The notes beneath the pieces were generated by a model that worked only from the letters and a program-made list of their open reading frames with translations, had not been told where the DNA came from and ran no database searches. 64,000 bases of DNA, taken from the NCBI RefSeq assembly GCF_002208135.1, contig NZ_CP021646.1:479501-543500 (forward strand), given 5' to 3'. The position numbers and the translations under genes are program-made. The DNA comes from Pseudoalteromonas piscicida. GTDB taxonomy: Bacteria > Pseudomonadota > Gammaproteobacteria > Enterobacterales > Alteromonadaceae. This document shows, piece by piece, positions 51,228 to 61,796 of this stretch (the stretch's first letter is position 1; each line of letters starts with the position of its first letter).

Positions 51228-52565
51228 TTATTGGGTTGCTTTTACCATAGACACCACCTCACCATCTGCAAGTTGTGTGACTATCGGCTTTTCTGGGTCG
51301 ACATCCGCCACAGACTTAATCACTTTATCTTCTTGTTTAGCGATACTATAGCCTCGAGCTAGCACCGCCAGTGGACTGACACTGTCCAGCCTTGCACTTG
51401 ATACCGCGAGTTGGTGCCTTTGTGTGTTAAGCTTTTGCTCCATTGCATACTGCAACTTATCACTGAGTTGTGCGACCAATTGCTTGAATTGAGCAATCCT
51501 TTGTTCTGGATGTAATCGATCAAATCGATGTTGCAGCAAATGAAATTGTGATTGCTTTTGACGTAAGTGATGAGCTTGAGCACGAATTAATCGTTGCTCT
51601 AATTCATCAACTCGCTGTGTTTGCTGCATAAGTTGATTTTTAGGGTGTTGTAGCTGCAGTCGGGCTTCAAAATTTGCCAAACGCTGTGATGCACCTTCAA
51701 GGCGACGTTTAAAAGCCTGATGGAGATATTGTAGCAATTGTGAAGTACGCTGTTTTAGCGCTTCTGAGTCTGGGCTCACTAGCTCTGCGGCCGCCGATGG
51801 GGTTGGCGCTCTGACATCTGCAACATAGTCGGAAATGGTAGTATCTATCTCATGGCCTACTGCGCTTATCACCGGAATTGAGCTGGCAAAAATGGCCCTT
51901 GCGACGGATTCCTCGTTAAAGCTCCATAAGTCTTCTAATGAGCCGCCACCTCTGCCAACGATCAATACGTCTACCTCGCGTCTAGTATTCGCCTGAGCGA
52001 TTTGTTTGCAAATCTGCTGTTTGGCTTCATCGCCTTGCACTAAGGCTGGGTAAATAACGACCTGTAACTGTGGGGCACGGCGTTTAAGTACAGTCAAAAT
52101 ATCCTTGATGGCAGCCCCTGTCGCTGAGGTGACGACCCCCACGCGATTAATGGCACTTGGCAAAGGCTTTTTGTGACTAGCTGAAAACAGGCCTTTTGCG
52201 GCTAGCTGCATTTTAAGGGCGTCGAACTGCTGTTTGAGCAAACCTTCACCAGCAGGGGCCATTTGCTCGACTATCAATTGATAGTCGCCTCGCGGTTCAT
52301 ACACTGACACTCTAGCTTGTACCATTACCTGCTGACCATTGGCAGGGCGGTGGTTACAGTAACGATTATTACCTCGCCACATGGCCGCTTTTATCTGTGC
52401 TTTGTCATCTTTTAGAGAAAAATACCAATGCCCTGAGGCCGGAGCAACAAAGTTTGAAATTTCTCCGGTAAGTTGTACAGAGGCAAAACCTTGTTCTAAG
52501 AGCGCGCGTATTTCTCTGTTAAGTCTTGATACAGAATAGGTTTTATTATTATTGGGGTATCCCAT
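51228..52565 (-). CDS. xseA: XseA, exodeoxyribonuclease VII large subunit
   Basis: 445 residues from the ATG at 52565, which follows GGAGG by five bases; an ATG four codons upstream is less likely. N-terminal OB-fold (about 8-100: VQLTGEISNFVAPASGHWYFSLKD), catalytic core with GVVTSATGAAIKDIL, GRGGGSLEDLWSFNEE and AVGHEIDTTISDYVAD, then a long coiled coil (about 260-400). xseB is not here. It is divergent from guaB, as in E. coli. Confidence 0.95.
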   Translation of the reverse strand: MGYPNNNKTYSVSRLNREIRALLEQGFASVQLTGEISNFVAPASGHWYFSLKDDKAQIKAAMWRGNNRYCNHRPANGQQVMVQARVSVYEPRGDYQLIVEQMAPAGEGLLKQQFDALKMQLAAKGLFSASHKKPLPSAINRVGVVTSATGAAIKDILTVLKRRAPQLQVVIYPALVQGDEAKQQICKQIAQANTRREVDVLIVGRGGGSLEDLWSFNEESVARAIFASSIPVISAVGHEIDTTISDYVADVRAPTPSAAAELVSPDSEALKQRTSQLLQYLHQAFKRRLEGASQRLANFEARLQLQHPKNQLMQQTQRVDELEQRLIRAQAHHLRQKQSQFHLLQHRFDRLHPEQRIAQFKQLVAQLSDKLQYAMEQKLNTQRHQLAVSSARLDSVSPLAVLARGYSIAKQEDKVIKSVADVDPEKPIVTQLADGEVVSMVKATQ

Positions 52566-52633
52566 GTTGGCCTCCATAAAAAATTCACAGTCACTTTATC
52601 ACATTTTTTGCTAAATTTTATTTACTCCCATAA

Positions 52634-54166
<1,533 letters not shown>

Positions 54167-54184
54167 GCCTCAAGGCGTGTTTCT

Positions 54185-54215
54185 GGGCTAGCAAATTGCT
54201 AGCCCTTATTACTTT
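54185..54215 (+). terminator. Hairpin between guaB and guaA
   Basis: GGGCTAGCAA (54185-54194) and TTGCTAGCCC (54196-54205) form a near-perfect palindrome followed by a T-rich run. A weak terminator or attenuator inside the guaBA operon. Confidence 0.6.
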
Positions 54216-54271
54216 TGATAGAGGCGCAATGCGGCTTTATCCTGTTTAGTTCCTAACTAACGAGATTATCA

Positions 54272-55846
54272 ATGAGCAAAGATATCCACGATTCCCGAAT
54301 TTTGATCTTAGACTTTGGTTCGCAATATACTCAGCTAATTGCACGTCGTGTACGTGAAATAGGTGTTTACTGTGAACTTTGGGCTTGGGATGTGACAGAA
54401 GAGCAGATCCGTGAGTTCAATCCTCAAGGTATCATTCTATCAGGTGGCCCAGAGTCAACGACGCTTGAAGGTAGCCCAAAAGCACCAGATTACGTATTCG
54501 AAGCAGGCGTGCCAGTACTGGGTATCTGTTACGGTATGCAGACGATGGCAATGCAGCTTGGTGGTCAGGTTCATAGCTCAGATAAAAAAGAGTTCGGCTA
54601 CGCAAAAGTAGAGAAAGTAGGTGACTGTAAGCTATTTGAAGCGATTGAAGATCACATCGAAGATGGTGCAGGTTACCTAGACGTGTGGATGAGCCATGGC
54701 GATAAAGTTGCTAAAATTCCAGATACGTTCAAAACTTCAGCGAGAACGGATACTTGCCCTCATGCGGCAATGTCTTGGGAAGAAAAGCGTTTTTACGGTG
54801 TACAGTTCCACCCAGAAGTAACGCACACTCAGCAAGGTTTGCGTTTACTAGAGCGTTTTGCAATTGATATATGTGGTTGTGAAAAACTATGGACGCCTGA
54901 GCAAATCATTGAAGATGCAATTGAGCGTATCAAAGAGAAAGTAGGGGATGACGAAGTTATCCTTGGCCTATCTGGTGGTGTTGATTCGTCAGTGGTTGCA
55001 ATGCTTATTCACCGTGCGATTGGCGATAAGCTAACCTGTGTATTTGTTGATAATGGCCTACTGCGCTTGAACGAAGGCCAGCAAGTAATGGATATGTTCG
55101 GTGATAAGTTTGGTCTGAACATCATCAAAGTAGAAGCTGAAGAGCGCTTCCTTAACGCGCTGAACGGCTTAAACGACCCTGAAGACAAACGTAAAGCAAT
55201 TGGTCATACCTTTATTGAAGTATTCGATGAGCAAGCAAGCCAGCGTGTGAATGCGAAATGGCTAGCACAAGGTACGATTTACCCTGATGTTATCGAATCG
55301 GCAGCATCAAAAACCGGCAAAGCGCATGTGATCAAATCTCACCACAACGTGGGTGGATTACCTGAAGATATGGAGCTTGGTCTGGTTGAGCCACTACGTG
55401 AACTATTTAAAGACGAAGTTCGCAAGATTGGTCTAGAGCTTGGCCTACCATATGACATGCTTTATCGTCACCCGTTCCCAGGCCCAGGTCTTGGTGTTCG
55501 TGTACTTGGCGAAATCAAGAAAGAATACTGTGACTTACTGCGCCGTGCTGACGCTATCTTCATTGAAGAGCTACATAAAGCGGACCTTTACCACAAAGTG
55601 TCTCAGGCATTCGCCGTGTTCCTACCTGTACGCTCTGTTGGCGTGATGGGCGATGCACGTAAATACGATTGGGTGATCTCACTACGTTGTGTTGAAACGA
55701 TTGACTTTATGACGGCACGTTGGTCACACTTACCATACGAGCTACTAGGCCACGTTTCAAACCGTATCATCAATGAAATCGATGGTATTTCTCGCGTGGT
55801 TTACGATGTATCAGGTAAGCCGCCAGCGACAATCGAGTGGGAATAA
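54272..55846 (+). CDS. guaA: GMP synthase (glutamine-hydrolysing)
   Basis: 524 residues. An N-terminal glutamine amidotransferase ([12 protein letters not shown] with the Cys, FHPEVTHT with the His) is joined to an ATP pyrophosphatase domain ([11 protein letters not shown]) and the C-terminal dimer domain ending PPATIEWE. It converts XMP to GMP. The gene is intact to its 3' end; an accessory region follows. Confidence 0.98.
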   Translation: MSKDIHDSRILILDFGSQYTQLIARRVREIGVYCELWAWDVTEEQIREFNPQGIILSGGPESTTLEGSPKAPDYVFEAGVPVLGICYGMQTMAMQLGGQVHSSDKKEFGYAKVEKVGDCKLFEAIEDHIEDGAGYLDVWMSHGDKVAKIPDTFKTSARTDTCPHAAMSWEEKRFYGVQFHPEVTHTQQGLRLLERFAIDICGCEKLWTPEQIIEDAIERIKEKVGDDEVILGLSGGVDSSVVAMLIHRAIGDKLTCVFVDNGLLRLNEGQQVMDMFGDKFGLNIIKVEAEERFLNALNGLNDPEDKRKAIGHTFIEVFDEQASQRVNAKWLAQGTIYPDVIESAASKTGKAHVIKSHHNVGGLPEDMELGLVEPLRELFKDEVRKIGLELGLPYDMLYRHPFPGPGLGVRVLGEIKKEYCDLLRRADAIFIEELHKADLYHKVSQAFAVFLPVRSVGVMGDARKYDWVISLRCVETIDFMTARWSHLPYELLGHVSNRIINEIDGISRVVYDVSGKPPATIEWE

Positions 55847-55886
55847 GCTTGTTTGTAAAAACTTAACCTAGCTTTCGTTAGATTAA

Positions 55887-55923
55887 GAAAAGGCCAGTCA
55901 GTATTTCTGACTGGCCTTTTTTA
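55887..55923 (+). terminator. Terminator after guaA
   Basis: A long perfect stem, AAAAGGCCAGTCAG/CTGACTGGCCTTTT around TATTT, followed by T's. Confidence 0.95.
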
Positions 55924-56100
55924 TGAATTTTTACTTTCCTAAAAACCTTTCGGAGGTATTCGGTTTCTTCGCAGTGATGTTTATAGTGATGCAGGCCTGC
56001 TATTTTTTTGGGGCCGTGGCTACACAGCACCTCATTTCACATATATCAAACCGATTATGGTGAAGCTGTAACTTGTTTCTGCTCCGACTTGAGTGCCTTG
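55924..56100. other. Left edge of the accessory region
   Basis: 177 bases between the guaA terminator and the KAP gene stop. A GCAGGCCTGC palindrome with a following T run sits near 55994-56010. I see no open frame with a ribosome site and no duplicated piece of the guaA 3' end. Confidence 0.4.
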
Positions 56101-57965
56101 TTAGTTGTCTTCTTCCAAAGCTTCTATAGAGGTTTTTATGTAGCCATTGATTAAAAGACTTATTCTGTAACCACTTAATTTACCTCTTGACTCGATTTGT
56201 TTCTGCTCCAGTAATGATTCAATATTTTTTAGCCACTCTAATTCAATTAATAGGTTTGCATTAAATTGTTTAACCGAGTAGCGATGTTTAAACATATAGC
56301 CGACTTGTCTAAATTTACTTCCAGGAAGAGAAAGCAGTATTTCAACAAATTTATTTGGGTCAATGTCCTTTAATATTGGAGTGTTGTAATATAAATTTTC
56401 CTCCCTATTACACTGGATTAATTTAAGTGTAAATAAGTCTGTATCACTCTGCATTAATTCAATCAGCTCTCCAGCAATGTTTGGTATGCACTTTACTTTA
56501 TATAGCTCTATTTTTTCATTAAGGTACTCTTCAAATTGCTCAAACTCTTTAAGATCCCTTCCAGAAAAACCTAGGCCACCCCAGCCATCTCTGTCATATT
56601 CAAAGCTATTGTGATTTAATTCAGAGGGAAGGTGGTTATTATCAAAAAGGAAATCTACATATATTTTAAACAAGCTTAAAACCTTAGACTTATCGAAAGG
56701 TATTAAAGATATATCTGATAGTCGAATGAACAAACCGGCCAAGTGCTTAACAATCTGATGATGCGTATATTTATGGTCAATTACTTCTTGATTCACAATC
56801 TCAAAAAGCGATTCGAATTCCGAATCAGAAAGGTCATGGTAATGCCATAACTTAACCCAGTTTTCAGTATTAGTATCTTGATAATGCTTATTACGCTCTA
56901 TTGATTCTTTTATCTTCTGTTTATCAGTTATGCCCTTATCAAAAAATCAACCCATACTGATTCTTCTACTAAAGAATCACTAAAATTGATCATCGGATAT
57001 TTTGAAGATAAAACTGAATATAGTGATTTGGGCTTATCTTTGTCTTTATCGAGTAAGCCATCGTATATACTATCTTTTACGCGAGATATTATTTGGATTG
57101 AATAATTTGCGCTCCTTGTTTCAAATGCGAAGCATAAGAATAAATTAAGAAGTTCAGTGATCAAATCTACTTTATCAAAGCTGGAGCTTGGCAACGCATT
57201 GTAAAGTCGTTCAAAATCCCATAGCGCTTGTTTTAAGTGCCGTAAATTTTTACATTGCGAACTGGAATAAACTGAAATTATATTGGTCAAGTTATCTTTG
57301 TAGATTTTTTTTATTTTATCTGATGATGAAGAATCTATAAAAGATTCAAGTGCTAAATCGGTATTTGGAACCAGCTCAAAGGTTTTGCCAATTAGTTTTT
57401 CTTTTGCTCTTGAGTAACATTTATTGTCATCAGATTTATCAAGTATTTCATCTTCATTTGCAACGATTAGTACTTTATAGCCTTGGTGCTCAACAAACTG
57501 ATTTATATAACCTAATACATCACCAATTTTCATTGAACATCGCTCTAAATCATCAAAGACGAGTACAAAGCTATCTGTGTTTTTCAGGTAATCTGGCAAT
57601 TTTAACTCTTCAGCTGGGATTTTAGCTGTTGTTTCACTCTTCCCATCACCATCTAAATCTAATTTAATCGTTGCTTTTAATAGTCCTTTAGCAATCTTTG
57701 AAGTCAGTTTCATTCCCTTTGAAGAAAGCACAGGATGCATTTGCTCAAAAAACGAGTTTTCAATATCCTCAAAGCAAACCATCCCATAAAGACTTACATA
57801 TAAATATTTACCTGAGTTTTCCGTCAGACGGTCAAGCGCTTTTTGTATAAACCACGACTTACCCGAACCCCATGCTCCTTTGATCATGACAGCATATTCT
57901 GGAGCCTGTTCAAACTCAAAATAGTAATCTAGGAAATCATTTATGTTATCGTTTTTCTCAGACAT
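56101..57965 (-). pseudogene. KAP-family P-loop NTPase, split by a one-base frameshift
   Basis: The 5' part (57965-56928) encodes 345 residues: Walker A GAWGSGKS (30-37), KYLYVSLYG, Walker B FVLVFDDLERC (D138, D139), then VLIVANEDEI and NLRHLKQALW, which mark the KAP NTPase family. It ends VWVDFLIRA at a stop. The next frame continues without a break as FFDKGITDKQKIKE..., down to the stop at 56101. Adding one T to the minus-strand T6 run (56941-56946) restores one protein of about 621 residues. The helical C-terminal part is unrecognised. The gene is notably A+T-rich and alone, downstream of guaA. KAP proteins occur in phage-defence and mobile contexts, so defence is an inference. The break may be real or a sequencing error. 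Confidence 0.8.
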
Positions 57966-57980
57966 CTGAATCCTATTCGG

Positions 57981-58002
57981 TAGTAGTCTAAATAGACTAC
58001 TA
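57981..58002. promoter_or_regulatory. Perfect palindrome upstream of the KAP gene
   Basis: Half-site TAGTAGTCTA (57981-57990) and its exact reverse complement (57993-58002) are separated by AA. It lies 15 bases upstream of the KAP ATG, just before the AGGA ribosome site, so it would fall in the 5' leader or overlap the promoter. This fits an operator for a dimeric repressor, though no regulator gene is adjacent. Confidence 0.6.
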
Positions 58003-58253
58003 ACATTTAGTATTTATGCGACACGCAGTTTGTGTAGCATAATCGCTTGTTGGACTGAGCCGCTACCTGCTCGGTGTGTCAGAGTTGGTGTTGTCTATGC
58101 TATGGCTTACTTAGAAAAAATAAGCTTTTTGGAGGCCCTCACTTTCCTAGCTAGTGTTATGTAAGCTTTCCCTGCATTGCTCAGCGCTCATTATGTATTC
58201 ATTACATCTAAATTCGCCTTAATAAGCAATTACGCTAGTGAACAAATCGCTGC
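58003..58253. other. Intergenic stretch between KAP gene and transposon copies
   Basis: Holds a hairpin with arms TTATGCGACAC (58014-58024) and GTGTAGCATAA (58032-58042), 10 of 11 pairs. It may belong to the KAP promoter or be an end of a former mobile unit. The rest shows no credible open frame. Confidence 0.4.
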
Positions 58254-58580
58254 AAATCGCTGACACCCACCACTAATTTGCACCTTCCTAAGCTTTAATT
58301 CTGCACTCAAAGGATTGAGGAAACCAAACTATGGCTACTGCCCGTAAAAAAACAAATCAGTTTAACCGACACCAAATACTACCACTGTATCTCCCGTTGC
58401 GTAAGGCTTGCTTTTATGTGCGGCGAAGATAAATTTACTGGCAAATCATACGAACACCGCCGGGACTGGGTTGAAGAAAAGCTCCTGATGTTGGGCTCCG
58501 TGTTTTGTATTGATATTTGTGCTTATGCGGTGATGAGTAATCACACTCATATTGTTTTATATGTTGATGATAGAAAGGCT
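58254..58580 (+). pseudogene. Truncated REP-associated HUH transposase unit (copy 1)
   Basis: Bases 58254-58580 match the left end and first about 83 codons of the intact unit at 58957-60228 nearly identically. The ATG is at 58331. An A7 run where the intact copy has AAAAGA shifts the frame after codon 6. The match stops exactly at AAAGGCT|GTAAGCG, where the IS66 end begins. HUH residues (SNHTHIVL) lie in the remaining piece; the catalytic Tyr part is gone. Certainly non-functional. Confidence 0.88.
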
Positions 58581-58955
58581 GTAAGCGTCGGCCAAACCAC
58601 ACCTAGCCGCTGAGTGATCAGAACTTATAAAGTAAAGCTCTGATTTTAACTCGGAGCTAATCATGCCTAAACATAAGACCGCGCAGCAATGGTTTACACT
58701 TATCGAGCAGCAAGCGCTTAGTGGCTTGTCTATCACTGATTTTTGCCAGCAGCACAACCTCAGTACAAAATCCTTCTATTATCATCGCGCTAAGCATCAT
58801 AAGAAAAAAGCGCCTCAGAAATCTCAGTCTTCCTTTGTGGCTGCTCAGCCTGCTGTGCCAGCGCCCGTCCCCAGCCGCCACTGTTGCAATTCAAACATGG
58901 CCAGAGCACGGTATTGCTGCCATCAACAACAGATACCCTTTGGCTCGCAGAAAGT
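58581..58955 (+). mobile_element. IS66-family remnant (left end)
   Basis: Begins with GTAAGCGTCGGCC, the typical IS66 terminal start, inserted in transposase copy 1. It contains only the first accessory gene (tnpA). The remainder (tnpB, tnpC, right end) is missing, and the second transposase unit starts directly afterwards at 58956-58957. The 8-base target duplication cannot be tested because the right end is lost. Confidence 0.82.
58663..58955 (+). pseudogene. tnpA: IS66 accessory protein TnpA, frameshifted and truncated
   Basis: MPKHKTAQQWFTLIEQQALSGLSITDFCQQ... with SxKSFYYHRAK is the IS66 TnpA N terminus. After VPAPVPS the frame turns to nonsense, but the next frame gives QFKHGQSTVLLPSTTDTLWLAES, a typical TnpA tail. 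One added C in the CCCC run near 58868-58871 would join them. The true C terminus is cut by the following unit. Confidence 0.72.
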
Positions 58956-58956
58956 A

Positions 58957-60228
58957 AATCGCTGACACCCATCACTAATTTGCATCATCCTAAGATGCCG
59001 TCTAAGCTTTAATTCTGCACTCAAAGGATTGAGGAAACCAAACTATGGCTACTGCCCGTAAAAGACAAATCAGTCTAACCGACACCAAATACTACCACTG
59101 CATCTCCCGTTGCGTAAGGCGCGCATTTTTGTGCGGTGAAGATAAATTTACTGGCAAATCATACGAACACCGCCGTGATTGGGTTGAAGAAAAGCTCCTG
59201 ATGTTGGGCTCCGTGTTTTGTATTGATGTCTGTGCTTATGCTGTGATGAGTAATCACACCCACATTGTTTTATATGTTGATGATAAAAAGGCTAAGCGCC
59301 TGTCGGATAAAACGATTGTGATACGATGGCACAAGTTGTTTAAAGGTAATTGGATAAGCCGTAAATTTACTGAAGGTGAGCCACTCAATGAGTCGGAACA
59401 ATTGATATTCGACGAGCTGGTTCATGAGTACAGAGAAAGACTCGCAGATATTAGCTGGTTTATGCGGGTACTTAACGAAGACATCGCCCGCCGAGCAAAT
59501 AAAGAAGATAATTGTACAGGTCGGTTTTGGGAAGGACGGTTTAAATCCCAAGCATTACTAGACGAGGCAGCACTGGCTGCTTGTCTCGCTTACGTAGACC
59601 TAAACCCAATTAGAGCCAAAATCGCCGCAACGCCCGAGACCTCAGACTACACCAGCATCAAAAAGCGCATTGACCATGCGAAATTAGGTAAACAACCAAA
59701 AAGTCTCCTACGCTTTGCTGGTAGCCCACGAAAACATATGCCTAAAGGCCTACCTTTTGAACTCAAATCCTATATTGAGTTGGTTGAACTCACAGGCCAA
59801 TGTATTCGCGCCGACAAACGAGGCTATATCTTTGAGTCACAACCCATTCTTACTCGACTAAATATCGAACCTGAGAACTGGATAAAACTCACTACGCAAT
59901 TTTCTCGGGTATTCCACGGTGCAGTTGGTCGAGAGCGAACAATAACCGCTTACTGTGAAACACTGCAAAAACGACGACGGACAAACCTAACAAACTGCGA
60001 GCGCTTGTTGGCTTAGTAAAGCGAACACTATCAACTCGAAAATCTATAACTGCCGTATTTGCAGCGCGTTGCCGTGCGTGATAACCCAATTTTAGTGCGG
60101 AGATACGCTTGGGCGCTCAAAATTGGCCTATAGATGAGCGTTTCTGTACCCAGTGATTTAAGTATTTTGATACTTTTTAACCTAAGTTTGTCCAGCGTTG
60201 ATGCAAATAGTATTGGGTGTCATCGATT
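58957..60228 (+). mobile_element. Intact REP-associated transposase unit with imperfect inverted ends
   Basis: The left end (58957-58987) and right end (60199-60228) are reverse complements at about 26 of 31 positions, sharing TGACACCCA...ACTA...TTGCATCA. Between them are a leader, the 323-residue transposase gene and 180 bases with a hairpin (CCAATTTT/CAAAATTGG region, about 60088-60130). The same left end precedes truncated copy 1 (58255-58283). The unit sits at the broken edge of the IS66 remnant, so it is probably the youngest insertion. Confidence 0.72.
59045..60016 (+). CDS. REP-associated tyrosine (HUH/Y1) transposase
   Basis: 323 residues. HUH motif H71-T72-H73 in MSNHTHIVLYV. Y183 in LAYVDLNPIRAK aligns with the catalytic Tyr of the E. 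coli RAYT protein (DYIYINPV). GRFWEGRFKSQALLDE precedes it, as in the family. A C-terminal domain of about 110 residues is extra relative to E. coli RAYT. Key residues are intact, so it may be active. ATG follows GAGGAAACC. Part of the unit bounded by inverted ends. Confidence 0.88.
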   Translation: MATARKRQISLTDTKYYHCISRCVRRAFLCGEDKFTGKSYEHRRDWVEEKLLMLGSVFCIDVCAYAVMSNHTHIVLYVDDKKAKRLSDKTIVIRWHKLFKGNWISRKFTEGEPLNESEQLIFDELVHEYRERLADISWFMRVLNEDIARRANKEDNCTGRFWEGRFKSQALLDEAALAACLAYVDLNPIRAKIAATPETSDYTSIKKRIDHAKLGKQPKSLLRFAGSPRKHMPKGLPFELKSYIELVELTGQCIRADKRGYIFESQPILTRLNIEPENWIKLTTQFSRVFHGAVGRERTITAYCETLQKRRRTNLTNCERLLA

Positions 60229-60328
60229 CGTACTCTTTGCCAATACAAATTAGCTGCTTAAAAGCAGCTAAAAAGAATCGTTATGCTTACTTGACCGGAT
60301 AAGGTTCATATGTGTTATGTTCAATTTA
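60017..60328. other. Transposase unit right end and flank
   Basis: 312 bases without a gene. It contains the imperfect hairpin near 60088-60130, the right inverted end (60199-60228) and, outside the unit, a perfect 10-bp palindrome TTAGCTGCTT/AAGCAGCTAA (60250-60271). The last could act as a terminator for the leftward membrane-protein gene; only short T runs flank it. Confidence 0.5.
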
Positions 60329-60916
60329 TTAAAATATGTCTATTTCGTGATAGAAAGAAAGGGTAGCTATATACATAACAACAGAGACTAAAGCTAAAAT
60401 GTATTTTTTAGAATTAGGCATTGTTCCTGAAGAATTGAAATTTAAAATAATTAATGGATACAAAAGAAATAAGCTTAATACAATATTTTTCAAATAAGCA
60501 TAGAATAAAATTATTATAACTTGGTCAGTAACACCATAAGTAGCAACTAAACTAACAGATACAGAGGTTGAAACAGCCAACATGACAGAAATCAATCCAA
60601 TCAAGAAATTCGTAGTTGGGATCACGATACGATTTTCAAAAAACTGATTTACCCCTTCTTTTATTTGTGTTGATTTAATGAACCCTAAAACTAGCACTAC
60701 AAATGATAATAAAAAAATACTCTTACCAGCTTCATGTTCTGTCATTATGTCACTAACATGTTTAGTTATGCTTGCACCAAATATAGTTTCTTTTAAGTCA
60801 TAAAAGCTAGATACGCAGGCGAGTAATAATAACGATACAAGAAACACGATAAATAAAGTGATAGCCCCACCTAAATCTAAACCAGTAGCTTCTTCGTATC
60901 TTTTTACAAACTGCAC
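60329..60916 (-). CDS. Orphan integral membrane protein
   Basis: 195 residues from a GTG with CGAGG six bases upstream; a TTG nine codons further up is weaker. About five predicted membrane helices: residues near 18-42 (ITLFIVFLVSLLLLACV), 65-83, 100-125, 133-155 and 168-187. The first 15 residues are basic and would stay cytoplasmic. I recognise no family. It is A+T-rich like the KAP gene and lies in the same accessory region, on the far side of the transposons. Confidence 0.7.
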   Translation of the reverse strand: MQFVKRYEEATGLDLGGAITLFIVFLVSLLLLACVSSFYDLKETIFGASITKHVSDIMTEHEAGKSIFLLSFVVLVLGFIKSTQIKEGVNQFFENRIVIPTTNFLIGLISVMLAVSTSVSVSLVATYGVTDQVIIILFYAYLKNIVLSLFLLYPLIILNFNSSGTMPNSKKYILALVSVVMYIATLSFYHEIDIF

Positions 60917-61272
60917 TATAAACCTCGACTTTGAACATAACAATCTTAATCTACGAGCGATTGGGTCGTTTTTCTGCCGTGAACCGTCTCGAGTTTCTAT
61001 CTAAGGGATTTTTATCATAATGGATAACTTATTGCTACAAATAGCTTTCAGCCTTTGCAGCTAAAGTTACTTGAGGGCGAAAAGGATCCAATCGCTCGTT
61101 TTCCTGACTATACGAGAAACTTGTAAATGGACAGCCGAAAATAGATAAGGAGAAGATCTGCTTTTCGCTCGACTGAGACCTTAACTCTAACTCATTTTGG
61201 GGCAGAAGCGTGTTTGGGGGTTTTAACAACAAGAGTCAGTACCGCTTACACTGACCCGATATTGAGGTGGCG
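60917..61272. other. Intergenic region upstream of the membrane-protein gene
   Basis: 356 bases. Apart from the inverted-repeat unit at 60953-61099 I see no open frame with a ribosome site. A short G/T-rich tract lies near 61197-61222. Confidence 0.4.
60953..61099. repeat. Unit bounded by a 12-bp perfect inverted repeat
   Basis: ACGAGCGATTGG (60953-60964) and its exact reverse complement (61088-61099) bound a 147-base non-coding stretch. The interior has only weak pairing (TAGCTTT/AGCTAAAG near 61045-61066). It may be a very small MITE or a long-range RNA stem. Confidence 0.4.
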
Positions 61273-61401
61273 TTACTTAGTCGAGGATTTGCTCGGCTTT
61301 AAGCCCGGAGTGTTGCCTGGCGTTTTTTTGTTGTCACGTCGACGTTGAACTGGCTTGCCAGTTGATTTGGCAATTGGTTTTGGCCCTGGTTTCAAACCCA
61401 T
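61273..61401 (-). CDS. Tiny basic protein of unknown function
   Basis: 42 residues, MGLKPGPKPIAKSTGKPVQRR... ending GLKPSKSSTK. AAGGA lies eight bases before the ATG at 61401, and the composition (Lys, Pro, Arg, Gly) is clearly non-random. The GLKP words at both ends hint at a repeated motif. No known family; nucleic-acid binding is a guess. Confidence 0.55.
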   Translation of the reverse strand: MGLKPGPKPIAKSTGKPVQRRRDNKKTPGNTPGLKPSKSSTK

Positions 61402-61574
61402 GATTTGATCCTTTTATTTAATGAGGTTATTCCTCGCTGTGTGATTTTTGGGCAGTATTGATGGCTTTCAAGATGTGTATGAGGAATAATCTAAAGATAT
61501 CCCCAATATTTCTTGCTGGTAACCCATGCTTTAATGTGTTTTAAAATGTACTGCGATAAGTTGGGGGGCGCAAG

Positions 61575-61747
61575 ATGGATAGAATTACCTCGGGTCCGCG
61601 ATGGCTGAGTATTGAAGAGAAAAAGAGCTTCGTCGTGATATGCAAGAGTCCTCAGCTTGGGGCAAAGCTGAACTAAAACGTCGACGAGACGCAAAAAATC
61701 AAAAAAATTCTGCGCATAGTATAGATGATGGTATCGAGAACAGCTAG
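61575..61747 (+). pseudogene. Small basic protein gene, apparently frameshifted
   Basis: MDRITSGPRWLSIEEKK from the ATG at 61575 (GGGG upstream) runs into a short out-of-frame tail. In the next frame, ELRRDMQESSAWGKAELKRRRDAKNQ continues to the stop at 61747. Adding one A to the A5 run (61620-61624) gives a 57-residue charged protein. The continuous, charged, helical character on both sides supports one original gene. Family unknown. Confidence 0.45.
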
Positions 61748-61796
61748 CTTTCTAACTAGCTGCTATGTAGATATATTTTCTTCTTGTTGATCTTCT

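Noticed and set aside
55847..56100. Direct duplication of the guaA 3' end as an attachment site
   Set aside because: I looked for the terminal guaA bases further along the accessory region and found no convincing second copy.
58014..58060. attC-like site (GTTGGAC box near a hairpin) suggesting an integron cassette holding the KAP gene
   Set aside because: One 7-base box fits the loose consensus, but no matching partner box at the right spacing, no second site of the same kind and no integrase were found.
61491..61694. Leftward 67-codon frame over the small rightward gene
   Set aside because: No ribosome site, ordinary composition for the opposite strand of coding DNA, and it overlaps a better-supported rightward frame.
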